46,212 nt of DNA from Yersinia pekkanenii (GTDB lineage Bacteria; Pseudomonadota; Gammaproteobacteria; Enterobacterales; Enterobacteriaceae). Below, in pieces: positions 1-8,779 of this stretch; positions within the stretch are counted from its first letter, which is position 1, and each line of letters opens with the position of its first letter. The DNA lies in assembly GCF_001152565.1 (NCBI RefSeq), contig NZ_CQAZ01000037.1:1-46212 (forward strand), read 5' to 3'. The position numbers were made by a program, and so were the translations under genes. The notes under the pieces are model-generated. The model was not told where the DNA came from. It searched no databases and was given only the letters and a program-made list of their open reading frames with translations.

Positions 1-56
1 AATTAATAATATATAAATATAATAAATTGCTGACTATTGATTAATGGATATTTAAG

Positions 57-374
57 TTATTCTATTTGATATATCCAAAGACATTGACCCACCACAACTA
101 CGCTACGATAATACTCTCCTGAACAATAAGGTGATGCATAACTAAATACCCCCACCAATTGCACCGGTTGTCGTAATAAGGTCACCAATGGAAAGCCACA
201 GATCTGGCGCAAAAGCAAATTAGGATCGCGTCAATGTTGCAGTAAATCGGAAAGCCAGACTAATTGCTCGCTTATGCCGCTAACCTCATGATGGCGCAAC
301 TGTTGCAATAATAGCTGCCAAAATGGGTGTACATCCTGCGGCTGGACACCATACATAGGACGTGAAATCAGCAT
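57..374 (-). pseudogene. PhnD-like periplasmic binding protein fragment, broken
   Basis: Reading the minus strand from an ATG at 374 gives about 105 residues beginning MLISRPMYGVQPQDVHPFWQ and ending at TAA 57-59. One in-frame TGA follows the residues DLLQH. Later text such as GFPLVTLLRQPVQLVGVFSY and CSGEYYRSVVVV resembles the N-terminal lobe of the phosphate/phosphonate ABC binding-protein family (PhnD-like). The stop, and the loss of everything after about 105 residues where such proteins run to 250-300, make this a decayed gene. It lies just downstream of yehW on the same strand. The family call is from residue pattern only and is moderate. Confidence 0.55.
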
Positions 375-413
375 AGGCACCGACTCTTGATGAGAACAGC
401 AAAAATCAAACCC

Positions 414-1238
414 TCAGTCATGCCTGGTTATCGGAAGAGATTGTACTGCCCGCCAGCGTGATAATCGCCGATTCCAACGGGCAAAAATCATATCAGTAAT
501 AATTGCCAAGAGGGCGACCACCACGGCACCCTGAATAACATAGGCGGTATTAAAACCACTAAGTCCAATAATGATCGGAGAACCCAAGGTTTTGGTCCCC
601 ACAGTTGAAGCAATAGCCGCAGTACCAATATTAATAATGACTGAGGTCCGGATACCTGCAACGATAACCGGTGCTGCCAGAGGCAGCTCAACCCGCCATA
701 AAATCTGCCGAGCGCTCATTCCTACCCCTTCAGCCACTTCGCAGATACCCCGCGAAACCGACTCAATACCAGTGATCGTGCCTTGTAAAATGGGCAATAG
801 CCCATAAAGCACCAACGCGATAATCGCCGGTTTCTCGCTGAACCCCATCACCGGCACAGCAATGGCCAGTACAGCAACCGGTGGAAAAGTCTGCCCCATC
901 GCAACCACGGTTTCCACCACCGAGCGAAACTCTTTCCCCGCGGGGCGGGTTACCGCAATACCGGCGCTGACCCCCATCAGAACAGCAATAATACTGGAAA
1001 TCAGCACCAGTAAGACATGAGCAACTACCAGTGACCAGAATGTATCTTGTACATAGACCGGCCTATCCAGGTCAGGGAATAAAGCGGCAAAGAAACCTTG
1101 TAGAGAGGTCATGCCAAAAACCAATCCAGCTAATAAAAGTAACGCCCAGCAGAGTGGGTCTTTCAACCCATTCAGCAATCCTGTCTTAGCATTCTCAACG
1201 GTTATCTTTTTTACCTCACCGGTTGCCTCAAGCTTCAC
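414..1238 (-). CDS. yehW: Osmoprotectant ABC transporter permease YehW
   Basis: This 274-residue inner-membrane permease carries about five or six hydrophobic segments from residue 30 on. The binding-protein-dependent permease (EAA-type) loop lies around residues 165-190 ([20 protein letters not shown]). It is one of two permeases of the YehZYXW (OsmF) type importer for betaine-like osmoprotectants. The start is a GTG that overlaps the yehX stop as GTGA, so translation is probably coupled. It is the last gene of a four-gene operon whose order is the same as in E. coli. It is full length with no visible damage. Confidence 0.9.
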   Translation of the reverse strand: MKLEATGEVKKITVENAKTGLLNGLKDPLCWALLLLAGLVFGMTSLQGFFAALFPDLDRPVYVQDTFWSLVVAHVLLVLISSIIAVLMGVSAGIAVTRPAGKEFRSVVETVVAMGQTFPPVAVLAIAVPVMGFSEKPAIIALVLYGLLPILQGTITGIESVSRGICEVAEGVGMSARQILWRVELPLAAPVIVAGIRTSVIINIGTAAIASTVGTKTLGSPIIIGLSGFNTAYVIQGAVVVALLAIITDMIFARWNRRLSRWRAVQSLPITRHD

Positions 1239-2173
1239 GCGCCCCCCTTATCAGCCACCAAATCAGCAAAGTAAAGCACACCCAATGGCAACCCATTTTC
1301 ATCGCTAACCGGCAATTTATCTGTCTGACGGGATACAAACAGGGAAAGTGCTTCACGCAGGCTAGTGGTACCCAGTATCGATGGCCCTATCAGGGTTTCA
1401 CCGCGCCTGACCCGTTGTTCAGCCCATCCCAATGACAACAACTTAATCCCAAGATCGCTGCGACCAAAGAAATCACGAACAAAGTCATTGACTGGATGAG
1501 TCAACATTTCAAGAGGGGTCCCTTGCTGAATAACTCGCCCTTCATCCATCAGGACTATACGATCTGCCAAACTCAAAGCCTCATCAATATCATGAGTGAC
1601 CAATACAATCGTCCGGCCCGATAATTGATGAATGCGGGTGATCTCAAACTGCAATGCAGAACGGGTTACTGGGTCTAACGCCCCAAATGGCTCATCCATC
1701 AATAATACTTCCGGATCAGCCGCCAAGGCTCGGGCAACACCAACCCGCTGCTGTTGCCCACCAGACAGTTGATGAGGATAGCGATGGAGAAATTGTTCTG
1801 GTTCCAGATGTAACAGCTCAAGTAACTCAATCACCCGTTGGCGAATACGATCCTGTGGCCATTTCAGCAATTGTGGCACCGTGGCAATATTGCGCTCCAC
1901 AGTCCAGTGTGGGAATAATCCAATGGATTGGATGGCATAACCCATCCGCCGCCGTATATCTTCAGGTTTATAGTTACGAATTTCTTCACCGGCAAAATGG
2001 ATCTGCCCTTCATCATGTTCAATCAGCCGGTTAATCATTTTCAGTGTGGTCGACTTACCGGAACCCGAGGTACCAATCAGTACGGTAAATTCCCCCTTGG
2101 CAATCTGTAACGTCAAATTATCAACCGCCCGTTTACCGGCAAAATATTTACTTACCTGATGGAAATGAATCAT
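1235..2173 (-). CDS. yehX: Osmoprotectant ABC transporter ATP-binding protein YehX
   Basis: This 312-residue ATPase energises the YehWY permease pair. Walker A is GTSGSGKST near residue 34, the signature is [15 protein letters not shown] near 136-150, Walker B is [12 protein letters not shown] near 155, and the switch histidine is in VTHDIDEA. After about residue 245 there is a CBS-like tail ending in [18 protein letters not shown], typical of the glycine-betaine/OpuCA group of ATPases. The ATG overlaps the yehY stop by four bases (ATGA), and the stop overlaps yehW. All catalytic motifs are intact. Confidence 0.92.
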   Translation of the reverse strand: MIHFHQVSKYFAGKRAVDNLTLQIAKGEFTVLIGTSGSGKSTTLKMINRLIEHDEGQIHFAGEEIRNYKPEDIRRRMGYAIQSIGLFPHWTVERNIATVPQLLKWPQDRIRQRVIELLELLHLEPEQFLHRYPHQLSGGQQQRVGVARALAADPEVLLMDEPFGALDPVTRSALQFEITRIHQLSGRTIVLVTHDIDEALSLADRIVLMDEGRVIQQGTPLEMLTHPVNDFVRDFFGRSDLGIKLLSLGWAEQRVRRGETLIGPSILGTTSLREALSLFVSRQTDKLPVSDENGLPLGVLYFADLVADKGGA

Positions 2174-3393
2174 CGACCTGAAGTATCCATAAAAATAACG
2201 ATGAATTTAAACAGTGAATCGACTACAACCGCCATCACTATCACCGGTATAACGCCCAGTAACACCAAATCCAATGCACTGCTGAGCAAACCTTGAAATA
2301 CAATTGCCCCCAACCCGCCTGCGCCGATCAGTGCCGCCACCACGGCAAGCCCAACCGTTTGCACAGCAATAATACGGATACCAGACAAAATAAGTGGCAT
2401 CGCAATGGGGATTTGCACCTGAAAGAATAGCTGGCTGCGGGTCATCCCCATGCCTCGGGCCGACTCCACAACACTGTCAGGAACGGACTCAAGTCCGGCA
2501 ACCACATTGCGGACTAATGGCAACAAGGCATAAAGTACCAGCGCAATAATAGCCGGTGCCAAACCGATACCACTAACACCGTGCTCTGCCAGCCAGGGGA
2601 TAGCCGCAGCCAGCCCTGCCAAAGGCGCAATCAGCAAGCCAAACAAGGCAATCGATGGGATAGTTTGAATAATATTCAAGGTGGAAAAAATAATGCTTTG
2701 AAAGCGGCGAGAGCGAAAACAGAACAGGCCAAGGGGAATACCCAGCAGTACAGCGGGTACCAGTGTTGTTAACAAAATCTGAAGATGTTGCCACAGAGCA
2801 TCGTCAAAGACGTCTTGGCGATTAACATACTCTTTCATTAATGACAGTTGATCCAGTTGACCCGTCACCAACAATATGACGACCGGCAGAACCAGCAAGA
2901 CATTAGCCAAACTACGCCAAACAGGATTAACCATGGCACGAGACAAGCTATCGACCGCGATCAATATACTCACCCCACCCATCAGCCAGAAACCGCCTCC
3001 CAGCGATGTGCGGGCCAGACTCTCTTCACCTCCGGCAAGGTGTGTGGCCGTTGTAGCTGCAAGTAACAACAAACCAAACAGCAATAACTCGGCACATAAA
3101 ACCGTTAGCCAATGCAGCACCACATTTTGTTTAAAGAAAGCAAAAGCAAACAGCAAAACCATAGGGATTAGCAACCACCAAACTGAACCGGTTACCAGCG
3201 ATATCAACGAGATACCTTGCCCGGAAATCAATCGGTTAGGCGCATGGCTAACAAAAGAAAGCCCTGCGCCTGATAAAACCAATAAAATAACCAGTGCTAA
3301 CAGTACCCGGTTTTTTACAACCATAAACATCCATCTCCATGACAGATAACCTTTATCGTGATAACGGGCTACCTGTTTATTTGATAGCGCCAT
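2170..3393 (-). CDS. yehY: Osmoprotectant ABC transporter permease YehY
   Basis: This 407-residue permease is the larger of the two membrane subunits. Residues 1-190 hold several extra hydrophobic segments. The conserved permease domain occupies about 195-400, with the cytoplasmic loop SVVESARGMGMTRSQLFFQV near 300-320. It starts at an ATG 15 bases after the osmF stop and overlaps yehX by ATGA. The position between the binding-protein gene and the ATPase gene, and the length, match E. coli YehY. Its function in osmoprotectant import is inferred from the family. Confidence 0.9.
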   Translation of the reverse strand: MALSNKQVARYHDKGYLSWRWMFMVVKNRVLLALVILLVLSGAGLSFVSHAPNRLISGQGISLISLVTGSVWWLLIPMVLLFAFAFFKQNVVLHWLTVLCAELLLFGLLLLAATTATHLAGGEESLARTSLGGGFWLMGGVSILIAVDSLSRAMVNPVWRSLANVLLVLPVVILLVTGQLDQLSLMKEYVNRQDVFDDALWQHLQILLTTLVPAVLLGIPLGLFCFRSRRFQSIIFSTLNIIQTIPSIALFGLLIAPLAGLAAAIPWLAEHGVSGIGLAPAIIALVLYALLPLVRNVVAGLESVPDSVVESARGMGMTRSQLFFQVQIPIAMPLILSGIRIIAVQTVGLAVVAALIGAGGLGAIVFQGLLSSALDLVLLGVIPVIVMAVVVDSLFKFIVIFMDTSGR

Positions 3394-3408
3394 CCCGTAT
3401 ACGCGCCA

Positions 3409-4341
3409 TTATCCTTTAACGAACCCTTTTTCTTTCAGGTAATTAGCTGCCACTTTTTTCGCATCCTGGCCTTCAACCGCAATACGGGCATTCAGTTTTT
3501 GTAACGTAGGACCATCAAGAGTGGCAAATACCGGATTGAGCAACGCAGGTATCGTGGGATGCGCTTTCAGTGTGGCTTCGCGGATAATAGGCGTTGGCGC
3601 ATAAATAGGCTGCACACCTTTTGGGTCTTCCAGAGTTTGTAATCCCAACGCCGCTACCGGACCATCGGTACCATAAGCCATGGCCGCATTAACGCCTGAG
3701 GTTTGCTCAGCGGCAGCTTTAATCGTCACAGCGGTATCGCCACCGGCCAATGATAGCAGTTGGTTTTGATTCAATTTAAAGCCATAGGCTTGCTGGAAAG
3801 CAGGTAAGGCGTCTGGGCGTTCAATAAACTCGGCCGAAGCTGCCAATTTGAATTTCCCACCGGCATTAATCCATTTACCCAGATCCTCCAGCGTCTTCAA
3901 ATTATTCGCTTGAGCTAAACTCTGACGTACCGCAATGGTCCAGGTGTTATTTGCCGGCGCGGGTGAAAGCCATACCAGTTTATTTTTCTCGTAATCCAAT
4001 GCTTTTACTTTTTCATAGCCTGCTTTAGCATCTTTCCAGACCGGATCTTTTTCATCGGAGAAGAAAAATGCACCATTGCCGGTATATTCAGGATAGATAT
4101 CAATCTCACCTGCGGTAATAGCACCACGCACCACTTTGGTGGTACCCAACTGTGATTTATTGGTGGTTTTTATCCCGTTAGCATCCAGAACCTGCACAAT
4201 AATATTGCCCAGTAGTGAGCCTTCAGTGTCAATTTTTGAGCCAACACGAACAGTATCTGCCGCTTGAGATACACCACTTGATGCTGCCAGCATCACTGCA
4301 ACCAGCGCAAAAATCCGGCCACGGGTTAGGGTCTTTGCCAT
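3409..4341 (-). CDS. osmF: Osmoprotectant-binding protein OsmF (YehZ)
   Basis: This 310-residue periplasmic substrate-binding protein is the first gene of the osmF-yehY-yehX-yehW operon. Residues 1-27 form a signal peptide with a basic start (MAKTLTRGR), a hydrophobic core and a likely cleavage after SQA. The mature part begins ADTVRVGSKIDTEGSLLGNI, as in the OpuAC/ProX-like glycine-betaine-binding fold. The ATG follows GAGGTAAGC, a clear ribosome site. In E. coli the operon responds to RpoS and osmotic stress; no such element was confirmed here. Confidence 0.92.
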   Translation of the reverse strand: MAKTLTRGRIFALVAVMLAASSGVSQAADTVRVGSKIDTEGSLLGNIIVQVLDANGIKTTNKSQLGTTKVVRGAITAGEIDIYPEYTGNGAFFFSDEKDPVWKDAKAGYEKVKALDYEKNKLVWLSPAPANNTWTIAVRQSLAQANNLKTLEDLGKWINAGGKFKLAASAEFIERPDALPAFQQAYGFKLNQNQLLSLAGGDTAVTIKAAAEQTSGVNAAMAYGTDGPVAALGLQTLEDPKGVQPIYAPTPIIREATLKAHPTIPALLNPVFATLDGPTLQKLNARIAVEGQDAKKVAANYLKEKGFVKG

Positions 4342-4711
4342 GCTTACCTCTATATGCCCAAGAGTTAATGAGAATTGAGTCGTTAATGCTGATGAAACGT
4401 GAATACCTGCCTACTATGGAGTGGTTATCGTTCATTAACAAATCAATAACTAGAGTAGATTTAGTCCACAACAAACCCAATAACCAATTGATATTAAATA
4501 TATTATTACCGTCACACCAAACTGACAGGCTCATCTGTTTTATACATAACAATATGATAGTTAAGCGTTTAAACAAAGCTTCACCGGCAAGGCTTTCCGC
4601 TAAGATTACATAAAATACTGGGTATAACAACAGTCAAATTTAGATAATCAGAGCGGTCGCAAAAAAATTTCACCATCAGAAACAGCATTCTACTTTACAT
4701 TGCGAGTTGCT
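4342..4711. other. Intergenic region upstream of osmF
   Basis: About 370 bases of AT-rich DNA separate osmF from the desaturase remnant. It should contain the osmF promoter, but I could not place a convincing -35/-10 pair. Open frames on both strands here overlap the osmF start or have no recognisable content, and I regard them as chance frames. Confidence 0.5.
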
Positions 4712-5059
4712 TTACATTGACGGGGAGTGACCACCACGGCTTTCAATCACGTCATGCCGCTCTTCCTCTATAACAGTTTTATGCTCGCTATCGTAAAAAG
4801 GGTGTATTTCTATTTCCAACGCAGTAAAAGCAAAGGCTGCAAACCATTGAGTATAGCCGTTTACGACGAATTGGCCGCTGCGATGCTGATATTGAAGGCG
4901 ATTTTCCGGATAAATCTGGCACAACTCATACCAAGGCAAAGCGGGCAAATCATGATGAACCAAATGGTAATTGAGGTTTAGGAATAGTAGACGCCATGAC
5001 CATGCGGTTTCGTTCAAGGTGGAACGGGCCGCACTGTGCTCTATATAGCTAAGAATGTG
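4712..5059 (-). pseudogene. C-terminal remnant of a fatty acid desaturase-like protein
   Basis: The minus-strand frame open from about 5059 to a stop at 4712 reads SYIEHSAARSTLNETAWSWR, then LFLNLNYHLVHHDLPALPWY. HLVHH is the HxxHH third histidine box of membrane fatty acid desaturases/beta-carotene hydroxylases, and NYHLVHHDLPxLPWY is a typical sequence around it. The first two histidine boxes and the membrane part are absent: an in-frame TAG lies at 5060-5062, and nothing recognisable continues to the sseA promoter region. An internal ATG at 5017 would give 101 residues, but a functional enzyme is impossible without the other histidine boxes. Confidence 0.6.
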
Positions 5060-5165
5060 CTAACTGGCGGGTCAGGGTTTCAATAGCGTGAATTCGTTAT
5101 ATAGTGAACACCACGATAAAGCACTCAACTCATCGCTCCTTTATAATTTTGATAGGTAATTGGCT

Positions 5166-6020
5166 ATGAACTCACCTTTTCTGGTTACACCGCAATGGCT
5201 GGCCGGGCATATTAATGATGCCGATATCGTTATTTTGGATGCCAGAATGTCACCGCCTGGATTGATACCTAAAAGAGATATTCAGGCTGAGTTTGAGCAA
5301 GGGCATATTCCCGGTGCCGTATACTTTGATATTGATGCAATAGCCGACCACAGCACCGGCTTACCTCATATGCTGCCATCACCACCGGTATTCAGTGAGC
5401 GGGTGGGCCAATTAGGGGTCAGTGAGCAGCATACTCTCGTCATTTATGACGATGGCAACCTGTTTTCTGCGCCACGGGTTTGGTGGACATTCCGCACATT
5501 TGGTGTAAAAAATGTGCACATATTGGCCGCTGGCATCAGTGGTTGGCAACAGGCAGGTTATCCATTAGCAACTGGCCCAGCTAAACCTACCCGCCAGACG
5601 TTCAATGCAATCTTCAATAGCGCAGCAGTCAAAAACGTTGATGAGGTTGTTGCGGCACTGGGAAATAATGAGATACAGATTTTAGATGCTCGCCCGGCGG
5701 GCCGATTTAAAGCACAGGAGCCAGAACCTCGTCCCGGCCTGCGCCTTGGCCGTATCCCCGGCAGTATTAATGTGACCTGGGGGAGCATGGTGGAAAATGG
5801 CAATCTGAAATCACCCTCCGCGCTGGCGAGCATTTTTGCCGCCCAAGGGGTTGATGTAAACAAACCCATTATTACCAGTTGCGGCTCCGGAGTCACCGCC
5901 GCAGTGGTTGCTTTGGGGTTAGCGGCCGTCAACGCACCATCAGTATCACTGTATGACGGCTCTTGGGCTGAATGGGGCGCATCTGATTCACTGCCAATCG
6001 ACGAAACGCGTCTGCCGTAA
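5166..6020 (+). CDS. sseA: 3-mercaptopyruvate sulfurtransferase
   Basis: This is a two-domain rhodanese family enzyme of 284 residues that moves sulfur from 3-mercaptopyruvate to thiol acceptors in the cytoplasm. The N-terminal rhodanese domain spans about 5-135 and is inactive in this family. The C-terminal domain carries the active loop CGSGVTA near residue 238, the version typical of SseA rather than the CRKGxT loop of thiosulfate rhodaneses. I prefer the ATG at 5166, with TAGGT about nine bases before it, over an upstream TTG at 5160. Its stop lies eight bases from the urtE stop on the other strand. Confidence 0.95.
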   Translation: MNSPFLVTPQWLAGHINDADIVILDARMSPPGLIPKRDIQAEFEQGHIPGAVYFDIDAIADHSTGLPHMLPSPPVFSERVGQLGVSEQHTLVIYDDGNLFSAPRVWWTFRTFGVKNVHILAAGISGWQQAGYPLATGPAKPTRQTFNAIFNSAAVKNVDEVVAALGNNEIQILDARPAGRFKAQEPEPRPGLRLGRIPGSINVTWGSMVENGNLKSPSALASIFAAQGVDVNKPIITSCGSGVTAAVVALGLAAVNAPSVSLYDGSWAEWGASDSLPIDETRLP

Positions 6021-6027
6021 CCGTCAG

Positions 6028-6726
6028 TTAAATGGCTACCAGCCCACGGACGCTATCCCGTTCCATATCGATGCCGCGCCCTCGCTGGATAATTTTGCCA
6101 CGGGACATTACTAAATAGTTATCCGCCAGTTCTGCGGCAAAATCATAAAACTGCTCAACCAATAGGATGGCCATATCCCCTTGAGCGGCCAATTGTTTAA
6201 TAACCACGCCGATTTCCTTGATAACCGAGGGCTGAATTCCCTCGGTTGGTTCATCCAAAATGAGCAAACGGGGTTGGCAAGCCAATGCCCGGCCAATTGC
6301 CAGTTGCTGCTGCTGCCCACCTGATAAATCCCCGCCACGGCGATGTTTCATTTCGTGTAATACGGGAAAGAGTTGATAAATATGATGGGGTACGGCTGTG
6401 CTCTGTTTTGCGGGGAAACGCGAAAGCCCCAACAAAATGTTCTCTTCTACCGTTAATCGCGGGAAAATTTCTCGCCCTTGCGGCACATAAGCAATACCGC
6501 CTTTTACCCGCTGATGTGGCGACTGATGGCTAATGTTTTTACCTTCCCAGCAAATGTTACCGTTTTTGAGCGGCACCAGCCCCATCAGGCATTTGAGTAG
6601 CGTCGTTTTGCCGACGCCATTACGGCCCAACAGGCAAGTCACCTCTCCTACCGCAGCCTCGAATGACAAGCCACGCAAAATATGGCTACCACCATAATAT
6701 TGATCCAGTTCATTCACTTGCAGCAT
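6028..6726 (-). CDS. urtE: Urea ABC transporter ATP-binding protein UrtE
   Basis: This 232-residue ATPase of the LivF type belongs to the urea importer. It shows Walker A GRNGVGKTT (residues 34-42), a Q-loop in YVPQGREIFPRLTVEENI, signature DLSGGQQQQLAIGRAL and Walker B LLILDEPTEGIQPS. The TEGIQPS text is characteristic of UrtE. The family's VEQ replaces the usual switch histidine (LLVEQFYDFA). The ATG at 6726 is preceded by AAGGGCG. It is the last gene of urtABCDE but is separated from urtD by 143 bases, unlike the tight urtB-C-D joins. Confidence 0.93.
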   Translation of the reverse strand: MLQVNELDQYYGGSHILRGLSFEAAVGEVTCLLGRNGVGKTTLLKCLMGLVPLKNGNICWEGKNISHQSPHQRVKGGIAYVPQGREIFPRLTVEENILLGLSRFPAKQSTAVPHHIYQLFPVLHEMKHRRGGDLSGGQQQQLAIGRALACQPRLLILDEPTEGIQPSVIKEIGVVIKQLAAQGDMAILLVEQFYDFAAELADNYLVMSRGKIIQRGRGIDMERDSVRGLVAI

Positions 6727-6869
6727 ATATCGCCCTTAAATACTCAATTAATGTGATATGAGGAGGAACAACCCAAAGCCAGAACCACTCAGCCGCAGTG
6801 AATCAAGGCGCGATCCCCCGACGTTTGGTCAACCCAAATGAGGGAGAAGCTACACAGAGTCAGAGCGAC

Positions 6870-7706
6870 TCAGCGCCCCAAGTAAACCTCTATCACTTGC
6901 TCGTTAGCCTGCACCTCTGCCAATGAACCCTCGGCCAAAACCTGCCCTTGATGCAACACCGTGACATGATCGGCAATGGTCTCGACGAACCCCATATCGT
7001 GCTCCACTACCATCAGTGAATGCTTCCCTGCCAATTGATTAAATAACTCGGCGGTATAAGCCGTTTCTGCATCTGTCATCCCGGCTGCTGGCTCATCTAA
7101 TAGCAGCAAGTGGGGGTCTTGTACCAATAACATGCCTATTTCAAGAAACTGCTTTTGACCATGAGATAACAAACCAGCCTGCCGCTGCCGCATATCACTT
7201 AGGCGCAACATAGCCAGCGTTTCGTCAATGCGATCCCGCTGCTCGCTGTTTAGCTTGGCACGCAAACTTGCCCAAACGGTTTTGGTACTTTTTTGCGCCA
7301 ATTCTAAATTGTCAAAAACACTTAGCGCTTCAAACACCGTGGGTTTTTGGAATTTTCGTCCAATCCCTGCCTGGGCAATCTCAATAGTATTCATAGTTGA
7401 AAGATCATGATGTTGGTCATACATCATCTTGCCAGTCTGTGGGCGCGTTTTACCGGTTATCACATCCATTAGCGTGGTTTTACCCGCACCATTAGGGCCA
7501 ATAATACAGCGCAACTCCCCGACACCGATTTGCAATGACAAGTCACGCAACGCATGAAAACCGTCAAAACTGACATTAATATTTTCCAATGTCAGCACCG
7601 GATCACGTTGCTGGCGGTACTTATCAGCCGCATGTGCTAGAGCACCAGGCTCCTGAGTAATTATTTCGGGATAAATCAGTTGTTCCGTAATTTGAAACCG
7701 GCTCAT
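6870..7706 (-). CDS. urtD: Urea ABC transporter ATP-binding protein UrtD
   Basis: This 278-residue LivG-type ATPase has Walker A GPNGAGKTT, a signature region reading GLLSHGQKQFLEIGMLLVQD, Walker B LLLLDEPAAGMTDAE and switch histidine VVEHDMGFV. The SHGQKQ signature with its variant second position is normal for UrtD. The chosen ATG at 7706 overlaps the urtC stop as ATGA and has GGGGGAAAG upstream. A longer frame beginning at 7796 would run 93 bases into urtC and is unlikely. It works with UrtE beneath the UrtBC membrane pair. Confidence 0.93.
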   Translation of the reverse strand: MSRFQITEQLIYPEIITQEPGALAHAADKYRQQRDPVLTLENINVSFDGFHALRDLSLQIGVGELRCIIGPNGAGKTTLMDVITGKTRPQTGKMMYDQHHDLSTMNTIEIAQAGIGRKFQKPTVFEALSVFDNLELAQKSTKTVWASLRAKLNSEQRDRIDETLAMLRLSDMRQRQAGLLSHGQKQFLEIGMLLVQDPHLLLLDEPAAGMTDAETAYTAELFNQLAGKHSLMVVEHDMGFVETIADHVTVLHQGQVLAEGSLAEVQANEQVIEVYLGR

Positions 7707-8779
7707 TTGTCTTTCCCCCGTCGCAGTAATCCGATAACACCCTTCGGCAAGAACAACGTGACCAAAATAAATATTAACCCGAGGAAGAATTGCCAATATT
7801 CCGGCATCGCCATCGTGAACCCACTTTTTGCACCATTGACGATCCCCGCCCCCAGTACCGGGCCGATTAGCGTTCCACGCCCCCCCAGTGCGACCCAGAT
7901 AGCAGCTTCAATCGAGTTAGTCGGCGACATTTCACTGGGATTGATGATACCGACCTGTGGCACATATAGCGCCCCTGCCAAAGCACAGAGTACGGCAGAT
8001 AATGTCCAGATAAATAACTTGAAACCCGTTGGATCATAACCACAAAATGTCAGACGGTTTTCGGCATCGCGCACTGCGGTCAGTACCCGGCCAAACTTGG
8101 TACGTGCCAATGCAAAGCCCAGCGCCAGACTGGCAATTAACAGGGTCAATGTCGCCAGAAACAGAGCAATACGGGTCGAGGTTGCTGATACCGGAAAACC
8201 CAGCATGGTGGTGAAACCGGTGAAACCGTTGTTACCACCAAAACCCGTTTCATTGCGAAAAAACAGTAACATCCCCGCGTACGTCAATGCCTGAGTCATG
8301 ATGGAAAAATAGACGCCTTTTATTTTGGAGCGAAAGGCAAAATAGCCAAAAATAAAAGCCAGTAAACCGGGTACCAATACAATCAAGCACAATGCCCAAA
8401 TAAAGTATTGGCTACCACGCCAAAACCACGGCAATTCAGACCATGACAAAAAAGACATAAATGCAGGCAAACCCTCACCTGATGCCTGACGCATCAGGTA
8501 CATCCCCATGCCATAACCCCCAAGAGCGAAAAACAAACCATGCCCCAATGACAGTAATCCGGCATATCCCCACACCAGATCAAGCGCGATAGCCACCACC
8601 GCATAGCATAGAATTTTGCCAATAAGCGTTAAGGTATAGGTTGATATAGCCAGTGGATTATCCGCAGGCAACAACGCCAGAAAAGGCAGGATAATCAGCA
8701 TAATTACCACCACGGCACCTAATGACAGGCTGATAACCGGTGCTTTTTGCGTCAGAGTAATAGCCAAAGGTTGATTCAT
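7703..8779 (-). CDS. urtC: Urea ABC transporter permease UrtC
   Basis: This 358-residue LivM-type permease has around nine or ten hydrophobic segments. Characteristic text is DLVWGYAGLLSLGHGLFFAL near residues 65-85 and LGGRGTLIGPVLGAGIVNG near 300. It pairs with UrtB to form the inner-membrane channel for urea. The start ATG overlaps the urtB stop (TAATG), and the end overlaps urtD (ATGA), which fits coupled translation. No internal stop or gap was seen. Confidence 0.93.
   Translation of the reverse strand: MNQPLAITLTQKAPVISLSLGAVVVIMLIILPFLALLPADNPLAISTYTLTLIGKILCYAVVAIALDLVWGYAGLLSLGHGLFFALGGYGMGMYLMRQASGEGLPAFMSFLSWSELPWFWRGSQYFIWALCLIVLVPGLLAFIFGYFAFRSKIKGVYFSIMTQALTYAGMLLFFRNETGFGGNNGFTGFTTMLGFPVSATSTRIALFLATLTLLIASLALGFALARTKFGRVLTAVRDAENRLTFCGYDPTGFKLFIWTLSAVLCALAGALYVPQVGIINPSEMSPTNSIEAAIWVALGGRGTLIGPVLGAGIVNGAKSGFTMAMPEYWQFFLGLIFILVTLFLPKGVIGLLRRGKDK

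Noticed and set aside
4215-4630. Open frames on both strands at the osmF start region
   Set aside because: They overlap the osmF signal peptide coding region and have no recognisable residues or good starts.
7706-7796. Longer N-terminus for UrtD starting at 7796
   Set aside because: It would lie in another frame of urtC; the ATGA overlap start at 7706 has a strong ribosome site and gives the usual UrtD opening.
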